A stretch of 64,000 bases of DNA, taken from Actinomucor elegans. Its lineage: Eukaryota > Mucoromycota > Mucoromycetes > Mucorales > Mucoraceae. The position numbers were made by a program, and so were the translations under genes. The stretch is from NCBI GenBank assembly GCA_026027325.1, contig JAMSLZ010000005.1, positions 930,001-994,000 on the forward strand, in the 5' to 3' direction. Under the pieces are notes generated by a model. The model did not search any database. It saw only the letters and a program-made list of their open reading frames with translations, and was not told the origin of the DNA. This document shows positions 24,735 through 36,223 of the stretch, in pieces. Each line of letters starts with the position of its first letter. Position 1 is the stretch's first letter.

Positions 24735-25479
24735 TATCCTCGTAGAGATTTCACAGTGAAACACTAGCTTCTTCAATAGCGAGTAAATTAAAGTGTACTG
24801 GAAGCCCCTGCTGAATCACTTTCTGTCTTTGTCTATGATGGTGGAGCAGTATAAGTTGACAAACAATTAATTCGTGGGACCCAGTAACTCCCTTGGGCAA
24901 TTGCAGGGAATCTTTCTAATAAACTTCCACGTAAGATATATTTTGTTGTTATTTAAACTGAACTTTTTCTTTCATGCTTTCTATGCCAAATGTGTAGATG
25001 AAACAGCATGTATATTATTGCTAGTGAAGTTGGGCTTCTATGGATACCTTAAATAAGATTTGCGAATCATACCGGCAAATTATCTATTTGGTTTCTTCTA
25101 AAAGCTACTTCCCAGACCTGTAAGTTATTTTTCTAAATGAATGCACATTTCATTATAAAATACAATACATCCTTTATCTATATACTGTGAATTTAAAATA
25201 AAACCTTGACAGGGGCAAATTAGTTTATATTTTTGGATTTACAAATTTCGCATATTCCAATTTAAATATTTTAACTATTCAACTTATTATGTTTGATATG
25301 GGTATGGAAATAAAAGCTTGATTTTATTCGTAAATCAAAAATTAACTTGATGAAAATGAGACTTTCATTTATTGTCATTTACTGAGAAGACTTTGGGCGA
25401 TAGAGAGGTTTTTTATTTTCCGTTCAAAGAGGAACAAATCGATATTGATGCTCCTTGATATTTATACTGGCATTCAATT

Positions 25480-25592
25480 TTATGCATTTCATAGAAACAA
25501 CATCCTTGAACAAATCCTGGCTTGAATATTGCATTAAATAAACTTGTTATGCTCAGAACGAACTGCTGCATCTACTAAAGCCGTTATTAAAG
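25480..25592 (+). repeat. Dispersed repeat core, copy 5
   Basis: Contains TTATGCATTTCATAG, CTTGAACAAATCCTGGCTTG, GTTATGCTCAGAACG and AACTGCTGCATCTACTAA. A 3' extension to about 25650 (TTCGTTTTCATTGTGG) recurs near 50460 and 53655. Confidence 0.6.
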
Positions 25593-25993
25593 CGTAGATT
25601 TCGATAATTGAACTTGTTTCGTTTTCATTGTGGATCCTTTTTTGTGCTGATGGTTGCCCATTAAACTTTTATATTCAGTCAAAATTGGAAACACGCTATG
25701 CTTAACAATCCAGAAAAAAACTTTTTTTTTTGTGTATGGGTGTCTCGTGTTTGTATTAAAGCTATCACAATAACCATTACTACTGCAAACGTGTGCGATT
25801 GCTGGCTACTGAGTTTAGCTCCAGTAGCCAATTGTATCGCGTGTCACACTGCTTGCTGGGTTATAGATTCCGCAATCAGTCAGGTTCACAACGTCACGAA
25901 AAAGAGTCTCGGATCTTACTCTCGAGAAGGGAAAGCGTTTCATCATTGCTATTTCTTTTTCTCTAGTTGTTTTCATATAAATATAAAGTTAAA

Positions 25994-27158
25994 ATGGCTG
26001 AAGAAGTTGCTGAAGTACCTCTTGTTCTTGTATCAAACCCTTATTTAGAGAAGAAAGCAACTCTGGTTAGACAAAAACCCATCCTTTGGGAGGTGAGATG
26101 AAGAAAAACGCGGAGACAATGGAGCTTTTTTTTTACTAATGCCTTTGAGTTGCATTAGGGTTATGAACGCGCCAATTTATTGAGTCACGAACAAGTCGAG
26201 CTTATTCGGGCTATTGATAAGAAGCCTGCTAATGTTATCCAAGCTGCTATGGATGAAAAGGGACAAACTTATGCTTCCCTTATGATGTATTTGTTGCAAA
26301 ACTTGTCTCGACCTGATACCGTTCAATACGTTTGTTTAATGACGGACGATATCCTTTCCGGCAAGTGACAGCAATCGAGTATCCAATAGGAGCGGTATGC
26401 TGATATACTTTTATTCTATAGCCAACGAAGATAACGCTCGTTATTTCCATGAAACTTCCAGAGAAGTCGCATCTTTTCCTTTTGGTCCATTTATCAAGAT
26501 TTTAGAATCCGAAGAAGATTTTATGGCACTCGAAGCTTCCAAAGTTTTGACCATCCTCGCTTGGTAAGTATATAAAATGCTGGTTAGTTACTGTGCAGTT
26601 TCTAATTACATCCAAAAGTTCTGCGCCTTCACCTTCTCATGTTGACCTTGGCCCTCTATTCAAATGGATTACCAAAAAATTGACCGGTTCTATTAACGAT
26701 GTTGTAAACTTGGTGATTCAGGAATTAGAGTCCTTGTTGCGCATTACTGCTTATCGTTTGCCTGTTTGGAATACACAAAACGCCATCAAAGAGTAATAGA
26801 ATTACATATTCGTGTTTCGCATGAATGCAAAACTAAACTTTGCTCTATGTAGATTGGTTCATCGCCTTTATTTAAACAAGTCTGCATCTACACCTCAAAT
26901 CCAATACCAAATCATCTTTTGTTTATGGCTCCTTACCTTTGAAAAGGATATTGCCGCAGAAATCAACGAGTAAGCTATCATGATCTTTTGATTGTAAATA
27001 GAGACTAACTCTGTTTCTATTAGAAAGTACGATGTTATTCCCTTATTGGTCGAGATTGCAAAGTCTGCTGTCAAAGAAAAGGTTATTCGTGTTTCAGTTG
27101 CAACTCTGAAGGTAAGAACAGAATATGAATAGGTATTTTAATGGGCGACTGACAAAAG

Positions 27159-27197
<39 letters not shown>

Positions 27198-27817
27198 AAA
27201 CAGAATCTTGTTGAAAAGGCACCAACCCAAAACTTGGCTGCCATGTTGGTTACCAAATTATTGCCATTTACCGAGAACTTGAGTACTCGTAAATGGTCAG
27301 ATGCCGATATCTTGGAGGATGTAAACTATATTAAGGAAAGATTACAAGAAGATTTCCAAAGTCTCACGTAAGTCTTCATGTACGTGTCAATGTATGCATG
27401 TGCACTCATATTTTATACAGCACTTTTGAACAATATGCCTCCGAAGTTGAGACTGGTAAATTAGAATGGTCTCCTCCTCATAAATCTGAAGTATTTTGGA
27501 AAGAAAACGCATACAAGCTTGAAGAACATAGCTATCAATTACTCAGAGCTCTTGCTCGTCTTTTGAGTACAGCTACTAGTCCTTTAGTTTTGTCTGTAGC
27601 TGCAAGTGATATTGGATATTATGTCAAGTATGCCAACAAGACTGGTAAAAAGTAAGTTTACGAGTACTGTGTGCAATAGAGTATTAACAAGTATGATAGT
27701 GTTTTGCAAGACATTGGTGCTAAACAGCGTATTATGGAGCTTATGACTCATGAAGATCAAGAAGTCAGATACCAAGCCCTCTTGGCTGTCCAAAAATATA
27801 TGCACCAAGCATGGTAA
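25994..27817 (+). CDS. VMA13: V-type ATPase subunit H
   Basis: Nine exons (25994-26092, 26159-26360, 26422-26563, 26619-26792, 26853-26969, 27024-27111, 27204-27367, 27421-27651, 27700-27817) give 444 residues, near the usual 440-480. Subunit H is the regulatory V1 subunit that activates ATP hydrolysis in the assembled pump and silences free V1 at the vacuolar and endomembrane surface. The protein is all-helical, armadillo/HEAT-like. Recognisable family stretches include RPDTVQYVCLMTDDIL, IQYQIIFCLWLLTFEKD and SDIGYYVKY, and the end is VQKYMHQAW. Intron 2 uses a GC donor (G|GCAAGT, at 26361). Intron 6 contains 30 T followed by 10 A. The stop lies 43 nt from the stop of the convergent FKBP gene. 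Confidence 0.92.
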
Positions 27818-27860
27818 TCATAATAAACCATGTTCTCTTTATTACCATATATGCCTGTAT

Positions 27861-29063
27861 TTAATCACACATCTTTCTATAAATCTTTTTACTGTCGTTA
27901 ATGTATCGTTGTTTTTTGGTTTGTAATGTCAACAGTAAAGCATTGAGTTCTGGGTTGCTTGGTTTGTACTATAGAACGCATTAATGTGATTTTATCAATT
28001 GACGTATCCAATACCTTACCTGTAAACCCATATTCACAAATGCTATACCTTCATCAAATTCACCTTGCTCTAAATAAGCTTGGCCTAATCGATAGTAAGC
28101 TTTTATACTGGAAGAGTCGCGATCCAAAGCTCTTTTGCACACTTCAATTGCAAAGTCATATTTCTTCAACTTCAAGTAACAAGCAGCAATATTCAATTGG
28201 ATCATGACAATCAATAATCGAGACTGTTCCAACTCTTCAGGTTCGCAATTCCAAAGATCTTTGATATAATCTCTTGCTTTTCTATATGCAAACAGTGCTG
28301 GTTCGATGGCGCCTTTTTTGAACAATTCGTTTCCTTCTTGCTTTTTCTTTTCAGCCGACGCTAACCGTTCTGCTGCTGATCCTGCAACCTAGTAAATCCA
28401 GCGATTAGCAAAGATACTTACGCGTCACTGATAATAGTTTACCTCCCAAAAACCAAGCAACTCGACTTCAAATTTTAGATTTGCTTTTGGTGGCACGATA
28501 TAAGTTCTTCCTTCGTCTCCGTAGCCTATAATGTAACATTGCAGGTCAGGTCAAACATGTCAAAAAAAAAGCCCATTATGCTTTAGATCAAAATTACCGT
28601 AATCGCTAGTACATATAATTTCAGCTTTTTCTCCAACTTTCATGGTAGGAATAGCCAATTCCCAAGCTTTTACGACTTTACCTATAACAGAACATAGTAA
28701 TGTAAACCAACAAGGTCGCGAATTGTTTCCACTGATCTATTACCTGAATTCAAAGTAAATGTAAACTCGGCCTTTCTTTCGCGAGAAGAATCAAATACAA
28801 CGTCTGTATCTGCTAATATAGAGTCATAATGAACTGGATCGCAACAAATGACAAAGTGTTAGACTTGTCAAGGGGTGAAAAAAAGGCTATCGTTTGACAC
28901 GACACGTAATAAAGGAGGTGTGTGTGCGTTTTTTTTTTTTTTTTTTTTTTTTACCAGTTACTGTGTTATTTGGTTCAGGCTGTGTACCAGCACCTTCTCT
29001 CAAAATTCTTTTGGTTACTTGTCCATCGTCTGTAAGCTTGATAATATCTGCATCGGACACCAT
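27861..29063 (-). CDS. FKBP-type peptidyl-prolyl isomerase with TPR domain
   Basis: Six exons (28955-29063, 28744-28833, 28598-28681, 28443-28525, 28020-28388, 27861-27968) give 280 residues. Residues about 10-125 form an FKBP fold: VTVHYDS, VFDSS, KVVKAWELAIPTMKVGE and YGYGDEG retain most drug- and substrate-pocket positions (Tyr, Phe-Asp, Trp, Tyr). From about residue 127 there is a TPR region (EGNELFKKGAIEPALFAY, LNIAACYLKLKKYDFAIEVC, AYYRLGQAYLEQGEFDEGI), the arrangement of FKBP-type Hsp90/Hsp70 co-chaperones. The last exon (YKPSNPELNAL) completes the third TPR. The likely role is a cytosolic prolyl isomerase and co-chaperone. Intron 1 begins GT followed by a long A run (24 T on the plus strand at 28929-28952). 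It is convergent with VMA13. Confidence 0.9.
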
Positions 29064-29906
29064 ATTATGATTGATATACTTTAGAAGTAAAAAAGGGGAG
29101 AGAAAGAAGGAACAAAGAAATTTTCAAACAGAGCAATCGCTTCTTTTTATTAGACAACTAGTTGACATTTTTTTTTCAGAAAATCAAAGGTGAAATAGAT
29201 ATATTGATTGACCTAGACCGGGCATATGGTAATGTATGTTTTGTAATAGGATTTATTCTGGTGGTCGTATCTTGTATCAAACATGTTCATAGTTATGCAG
29301 GAAACAGTTTAGAAAGTGAGTTAGCTATACCTTGCTGCTTTTAGGCGGAGTTATGCATCCAGAATTGCTTGATTGGTTGTGACAATGTGAATGCATGTTG
29401 CATTCTGCATCTTTTTAGATTCTTTGATTTAATAAAAATAATAAAGAGAATTGATGAGAATTTCATTACCTATCGAGTAATATAAATACTATACTGTACT
29501 CTCTATTTAAAAAAAAAACTGAAATTTACTGCAATTACTTTCGAGATATTTACCTTTTTCGGTTTTGCATTATACAATAAAATGTAAAAGAAATACATGT
29601 ATATATATATAATTAAATACAATAAATTGATTAGAATATAAATTGTAATCGAAAAGCTAAGGGTTTTGGCCTAAAGAAATAGTCAGAATCTGCTCAATTT
29701 TTTCCAGAAGCATTTACTTGGTATATCACTAGAGTTTTAGTCATTGGGATAATAGGGTCATTTTTATTTACCGCGCATATCAACTTCAAGCGAATGAAAA
29801 GCAGTCATCTTTGTGCACAATGCAACCTGTTATGGATACCATTCAAGTTATTGTTTATCAGTTTTAATTCACTAGCTAGCTTTTTATTTTATTTTATTTT
29901 TTTGCA
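29064..29906. other. Divergent intergenic region
   Basis: Shared upstream DNA of the FKBP gene (-) and the small coiled-coil gene (+). A 60-codon frame at 29162-29344 has no start context or family and is not called. Confidence 0.5.
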
Positions 29907-30639
29907 ATGGAGGCTCATGAACGGGTTGTAAAGGATCTAAATGAAGAGTTTAAGAAAGTAGATCGAGCATTTCAAACAAGCCAGGTCAGAATATTTGGTA
30001 TATAGTTAGAATATTATTCCTTTCTTATTTATAGCTCACGTATTTGTACAAAGGTAAAAACACAAGTCGTATCATCCGAGAACTAGATGTTATTCGAAGG
30101 AAACAGATTAATTTAGCGAGCGAACATGTCTCTTTAGAAGCTATTCATGATATACCGTATGTGATAATATATATCCATAGGATATTTATCTGATAAAAAA
30201 AAACTGACAGGCCTATAGTCCAAATCAGTCAATGAAAACTTCTAGCAAGTCAAATCAAGATGCTGTATCATCTGCCAAGAGTTTTGACAAGAAAGAAGCT
30301 ATGCTAAAGAACATGATGGAAAAGGTATGGACTAGAGCGCTTTAAAAAATGAAATTATCTAACAGAGCTCTCTGTTGGTGGTTACACCTCTATTATCAGC
30401 TGGATGACCTAACGCTAGCAATGTAATACCAATCTTTATACAACTGATACTTTGAGCAACTAATATCGTGTTTGAATAGGGACCGCTTTAAAAGAATCTC
30501 AGAACAAGATTATGATGGTAAGGATACGTTAATCTTGCCAGAAGAAACCAACCGTCATGAAGAAGAGGATCAAGAAGACGCGATACTAAATATCAACACC
30601 AACCGAAACAGTCGATCTGAAGTGCTCAAGCAAAGATAG
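29907..30639 (+). CDS. Small coiled-coil protein, unknown
   Basis: Five exons (29907-29984, 30035-30156, 30219-30324, 30400-30422, 30480-30639) give 162 residues. The acceptor before the 23-nt exon 4 (TATCAG|CTGGAT) was chosen because it alone keeps the frame and continues a heptad pattern (MMEKLDDLTLAMDRFKRI). The protein is charged and helical (RIIRELDVIRRKQINLASEH) with an acidic, Arg-ended tail. There is no signal, membrane segment or catalytic motif. The family is not recognised. A subunit of a trafficking or cytoskeletal complex would fit the size but is not shown. Stop codons of this gene and the convergent PAP2 gene are 57 nt apart, with an ATA/AATA microrepeat between them. The intron 1 donor is GTCAGA, weaker than usual. 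Confidence 0.7.
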
Positions 30640-30696
30640 CATAAGGTTTTTTTTTATAATAATAATAATAATAATATACACAGTAATAACTATTAT

Positions 30697-32131
30697 TCAA
30701 CGAGGTAACCGCGGAGAGTGCGAGTTTGTAGAGGATAAAGAGTTTTCTATATGCTCTGTGTTATACTTGTGTGGATGGATGGGATTAGGTGTTTGAACGC
30801 GAGTGGTTGTAGGGCTTCGTACTGAGGAAGGATGACTGTTTGAGCTTGCTGGTCGATCAGTGTCTAGATTGATCAAGATTAGTTCAGTCTGGAAGAAGAA
30901 TTGATAGAATCGCTATACGAACATTCACCGTAAACTGGATCACCAGGGCCAACAGCTGCCTCAATGTCATTAGGTCGGTTTTCATCAGGAAAAACATCTT
31001 CGATTTTCTTGATACGTGGTGGGAAAGGCTTTTGAGAAAACTGAGAGGCCAAAGAAGGGTAGTATTGTCTATATGAGAAGTAGGCAAATGCAGTGCCTTT
31101 AGCAACTGATGAGTAAATGATACTTTGGCTGATCTATCATTTGTTATACCAATGATTCCGCCAATAAATATGTCTTGCCAGTGGTGGCGATAGTCGTGTA
31201 AACGCGATAGAGCGATCAATAATGCTCCTAGGAATGGAAAGAAAAACACAAAACTCTTGTACGTGTGCTATATTGTCATATGGATTAGTAGTGTGATAGC
31301 AGGATCATCTAAATGACTTACACCGCCTTCATCAAAAAGATGCATTTTTCCCGCTAGAAAGAAAGACAAATATCCCAGACCCGCAAATGAAACTACCGCG
31401 CCAAAAATAATTAGTGACAAACATGTCATTTGCATTATGGATACATTACACGAAGAATGTCCACTAGGGAAACTTTTAAAACCGTCTTTGAATTCATAAG
31501 TAGTATGATCAGCAGTACAGATTGTGTAATTTAATAGTAACAGTGGAGGATTTTCGATTCCTGGTGGTGGTTGGCATCTATCAAGCATGTCTGGACGTGG
31601 GCGACCACTTGTAATCTAATGCAATGCATTAATAAACATCCGTGTAACTTGTATAAACCTTCTTTACCTTTAACACATCTGTAATCATAATAGTCATTGA
31701 TAAAGCTAAAGCAAGACCTGCATTTATTGAGAGAATTTAGTAAGATCTATGCATAATCCAAACTTTGGGCTTAATACCTAATAATCCACTATGAAAATCC
31801 AACCAGCTACGGCGAACAGCAAGGGATATGATGGCAATAATAATGACAGGTACAACAATTGCTATGACCTATGGCATACATCTAGTTAGCAAACACAAGT
31901 ATATATTTAGCAATTATCCATAATTACAAGCAATAGCCAGACAGGCACACTTTCATCGACTTTGTACTTGTGCATAAGCGAAGCGTCATTGATAGAAAAT
32001 TCTCTATGAAACGGTGTAATCAAATCGATAGCGAAAAAAATGATGATCATAATAAACACCAACAGCCAGTCTTTGCCATAACTTAAGAATAGTCTTTTCT
32101 TTAATGAGTCGTTAAAGTGTATCCCCAGCAT
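30697..32131 (-). CDS. PAP2-family lipid phosphate phosphatase
   Basis: Seven exons (31928-32131, 31778-31868, 31668-31717, 31322-31615, 31150-31267, 30929-31096, 30697-30863) give 363 residues. The three PAP2 motifs are complete: KX6RP as KITSGRPRP (Lys115, Arg122-Pro123), PSGH in FPSGHSSC, and SRX5HX3D as SRLHDYRHHWQD. About six membrane helices surround them, and a Ser/Thr/Pro-rich tail of about 90 residues faces the cytosol. The fold and length match the yeast Dpp1/Lpp1 type, which dephosphorylates phosphatidate, lysophosphatidate or diacylglycerol pyrophosphate at internal membranes. The exact substrate cannot be read from sequence. The splice at 31149/31097 is supported because it rebuilds IIGTAFAYFSYRQYYPSL. 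A 32-A run lies 50 nt upstream of the start. Confidence 0.92.
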
Positions 32132-32178
32132 GATATAATAAGCGAAGAAAAAAGAACCAAGACTAGACGTACAAAAAG

Positions 32179-32180
<2 letters not shown>

Positions 32181-32212
<32 letters not shown>
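32181..32212 (-). promoter_or_regulatory. Poly(dA:dT) tract upstream of PAP2 gene
   Basis: Thirty-two consecutive A on the plus strand (T on the gene strand), 50-81 nt upstream of the PAP2 ATG. Such tracts exclude nucleosomes in fungal promoters. That role here is inferred from position. Confidence 0.4.
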
Positions 32213-32214
<2 letters not shown>

Positions 32215-34880
32215 GGCTTTATATATCCGTTGCAAAATGACGTCCCAAGACAAATAGGCGGCGGACTTTATTGCAACTGTTCTCTTACTTCCATATTTTA
32301 CAACCCATTAGAAATGACTGGATCAACGCAAGGTTTCTTGGCAAATCAGTTTAAGAAAACTTACTATCCTCTATGGAATTAAAATTTTTCCATTTGATCA
32401 GTCTTGAACTCTTTGGATTTTATATAATTCTAATAGCTTGAGGGGAAAAAAATTAGTATTAATCGGATACATACAGTTTGACCTTTTTTTTTTTATTATT
32501 TCTAGCAAATCTTTTGAGTTGCGTCATAAACTCGTCGATCTCTTTGCATTGAGCTATAGGCGCTTGGACGTCATGTTACACAAACTAACTACTTATAAGC
32601 AACCGCCAATTGGATGGATAATCATCAAGAAAATGGTAGTACATGAATGGGAGATCTACTACTTTTTTGTGCTAGACAGGATATTCCAACAGCAAACTGG
32701 AGGTATTAAACTAATCATCACAAATCACATCACATAGCCAGTCATGCATTACTGTTTGTTTTAGGTAACCACGAATGTTAGACGTAAGAAAGCGGAGATC
32801 ATGGCACGCAATCCATGTGGTTTCCACCAGATGCACATAAACACATGCGAAGGAGGGCCATCTGTAGTCACGTTTGGGCGCTTCAATCTCGTAACAGTAG
32901 GTTATATTGGATGCTCCTTTACTTGATCGTAATGCTTTGCAACTGAATACCATTCAATATACTTGAATATAAACTGTATCATTATTAATTGCATTTCCCG
33001 TTACCATTATTTCAGTAGTTTTGTATGCCAAGATATGTTGATATATACTATTCGTTCAACTATGAAATGCTTGATGCGAGTTAACATGTAATTAAAAAGC
33101 ATACATAAAAAAAACTTGTTATAGTGGATTCATGATTATCTGATTTTCTGTGCTAAGCTTGTGTTTTATATGTTTGATAACTTGAGTTACAGTTTCTTTA
33201 AGAAACTAAAGAAAAAAAAAACATCACTACATGCTTTAAACACTGCACAACAAAGTGAACTACAAAGTATCTAATATCGTCAAAAACCAATTGTTATTGG
33301 TTGTCGACAATTTAGTGTGTTGCGCCACAAAGAAACCTGAATTCTACCTCGAATTTTGATCCCCATCTTCGTGTCAAACACTTGTTAATACTCAAAGCAC
33401 AGTTTAATGAGGGTTGTGAATAATTAGACGATGGCTCAAAAGATATGGTACTATTTCATATTCCTTCAAATTGTGGATTTAACTTTGATAAAGGAGCATT
33501 TTGAGACTATTTACAAATAAAGCCATAACTTGCGTATTGATTGTGCAATAAAATCCACAAAAAACGTATTTAACCAATATTGTTAATTACATATGTCTTG
33601 AAAATGCGATCTTTGCTCCTCATATAAAAAAAAACTGATGGTCTAAAATTTCGGGTTTGAGGCTAATGTTCACCATTTTTTGAGTATTTCATCTCATTCT
33701 CGACTTAATTGCCATAATGTATTGACTTCCAGCCGATCCCAGCTTTATGTTGTACCATAGACTGTACCTGTGCAAAGTGATCTTCTGCCAAAACGTTTTA
33801 ACTGACTAAATGCTAAAATTATGTATTGACGACCGACAGTAAATCATTTCGCAATATCGCTTTTAGCTCTAGTGGCTGCTACTGCTAATCAGACCTCAAT
33901 ACCACTTGTAAAAAAACAAAACTAATGCCCTACAACACATGCGATTTCTAATACAGGCGTATATAATTCATACATGCAATGGCCATCATAACATGCCCAG
34001 AACATACATTGTATAATATTACTCAAGTATCACTATGTACGCGTTGTTGATAATTTTGAACTTTGTTCTTAAATGCTGAACATTTTGTTGTCTACTTGTA
34101 TAGCACATACGAATATATCATAGTCGAATGATGCATTATATCTAGCCATAACTGTTGGGACATTTATTACAAGTATATGCATGAGCCTATGTGTATATTT
34201 GAACATTTTACTTTAGAGATGTAACATGTAATGCAAAAGTATTTTCTGTACATATAAAGATTGTCCTCTTGAGCGTAAAAAAAAAATAAGAAGCTGATCA
34301 TCATATAGAAATAATTTAATATTTCCAAACAAAACAAATTGTGGCCTATACATCATTGATCGCAGAATGAAGTTCAACACAAGTATCGCTAGTTGGCTTT
34401 AGCATTATCTAAATGTTGCCATCATTCAAATGTTGAATTAAAGTAATAGGATGTAAACGTCCTCCAGCTGTTGTACTGAGGAAGCAAGACGGACTTTCAA
34501 ATGCTTGACAAGTATATACCACTAGCTGGTGTTATTCTACCATAGAGACTCTTGGGCACTTGGCCGATAAGACATGCTAGGAAATTCGTACGAAATTCCT
34601 TGAGGGTTCTCTACCAGAAAATGCAGTAGTTGAACAGCCATAGGCATGTTGGTTAGTAACAGGAGACTCAAAATTCACTACCAAAGGAAGCTTACATTTT
34701 GTTAATAGTCACAATACAATAAAAACCAAGAATCCTTTTGATATAAAAAAGGGGGAAGGTCTCACCCTAAGGCGAAAATTTTAGTGTTATCATATTTCTT
34801 TTATAAAGATACATGACTTCTTTTAGACGTACAGTTGTTAATGATATACATAGAGTATATACCAAAAGTATTTGAAAGTA

Positions 34881-34921
<41 letters not shown>

Positions 34922-35411
34922 TTTCTGAGAATAGCTGTAAATTCTGAAATAAAGTTTACATCATCCAATGCATAATAAAGTCCTTCATGCATCTTCTAAG
35001 ATTGTTTTGAATATGGCCAAAATGTTTATTATTAAAAGTTCAATTTAAAGTACATGAAAATTTTCTGCCAATCAAAAAAAAAAAAAAAAAAAAAAAAATG
35101 GACATTTATATATGGGTTAATCCAATCATAAATCGGAACACATTTTTTCAAACATCGCTTTTTGTCGCACATTGGTTGCATCCTGATATTTATTAAAACT
35201 ACGTAACCTCAAAAAAACTGGATAACAAAGCTAAAATCCCCTAAGTCCAGGACGAGGGTTAGGGTTATGGCCTCATCCATATTTTTCAGTATGACGTTGA
35301 CTTTAGGAAATAACTAGATCTGACTCGAAAAACAGTAGATGCATTTTAGGAAAGCGTAAATTGCTCCTTTTTTATTTTATTCTCTTTTTTTCCCTATATA
35401 GGTTTCTAATT
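32213..35411. other. Gene-poor AT-rich gap
   Basis: No firm gene in 3.2 kb. Frames at 32438-32737 (+) and 32711-32953 (-) overlap and are unrecognised. The minus one has some coding texture and may be a gene fragment. Homopolymers are prominent: T12A24 at 34881-34916 and A25 at 35074-35098. A TATATAG/GT context just before 35412 could be the acceptor of a 5' UTR intron. Confidence 0.45.
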
Positions 35412-36223
35412 ATGCCCAAACTAAAATTTAAAGAACATGCTAAAAAAGAAAAACATAGTAGTCATCGCCATGACAAGCATAGATCCAGTAGCAAAAGCAA
35501 ACGAAAAGAAAAGTCTTACAAGCCACCTACATTATTCGAAGAAGAATCTGGTTGGGTTCCACCTTCTTCTTCACAGAAACACCACGATGACGAAGCTAGT
35601 TGGCGAGAGCATTTATTTGATGCCATGATCGACGATGAAGGTCAAGATCCTTTTATACCCAATACCAACAGCCAACACCAAAAGATACCATGACGGACGA
35701 AGAGTATCGCCAACATATCGTGCATGGCATGTATCGTCGCACACATGCAGAAGAGATTGCTGCTGAAGAACGACGAGAAGCACATCGTGAAAAGAAACGC
35801 AAAGAAAAAGAACGCATCAAGCTGGAGCAAGAAAGAAGTCATGCAGAACACATACGATTACAGAATGTATATATTCAATTAGAAGCATTGCGTAAGAAAG
35901 AGTCCAACCTGGCTGATTACATTGAAAAATGGAAGCGACTAGAGACATTAGACACAATACACCGCAAGGATATTCCTTGGCCCATCCTTGATAAGACCTT
36001 TTCATTAACATCAGTGAAATCGTTTGTCATTGATCCCAAAGCGACGCCTGCAGATAACAAAAAGAACGTGCGTAAAGAGCAAACACGATATCATCCAGAC
36101 AAGTTTATTACAAGATATATGAGAAAGTTTAAAGGATCAGAGAAAGAAAGAGAAAGGGTGATAGTGCACGTTAACGAAATCTCTGGCTGGCTGAACGAGA
36201 TATGGACAGGATTAAACAACTAG
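35412..36223 (+). CDS. NFKBIL1-like protein, frame interrupted once
   Basis: Two overlapping frames read as one protein. The first (ATG 35412, stop TGA at 35691-35693) gives a Lys/His/Ser-rich start (MPKLKFKEHAKKEKH) and an acidic segment ending QDPFIPNTN. The second frame is open from upstream of its ATG at 35690 to 36223 and continues with PKDTMTDEEYRQHI, a long basic helix, then DIPWP and RYHPDKF near the end. The order DTM-[ST]-x-EEY, charged helix, IPWP, HPDKF is what I know from NFKBIL1-type and related fungal proteins (identification from pattern memory, moderate). A one-base shift between about 35650 and 35689 is needed. No intron fits there, since the only GT gives a 31-nt intron in the wrong phase. 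It could be an assembly error, a recent mutation or recoding. The stop overlaps the tail of CIA1. Confidence 0.55.

Larger units (their letters stand above)
23772..25993. other. Gene-poor AT-rich gap with repeats
   Basis: No firm gene in 2.2 kb. It contains two dispersed repeat copies and one possible small spliced gene (listed separately). The 116-codon frame at 25698-26048 runs into the VMA13 first exon in another frame and is rejected. Confidence 0.5.

Noticed and set aside
32438..32953. Overlapping plus and minus frames at 32.4-33.0 kb
   Set aside because: Neither has a splice context or recognised domain. The minus one may be a fossil fragment, but evidence is too thin.
35640..35700. 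Programmed ribosomal frameshifting as the default explanation for the split NFKBIL1-like gene
   Set aside because: No clear slippery heptamer plus pseudoknot was seen. A sequence error or mutation is simpler. Kept only as an option in the finding.
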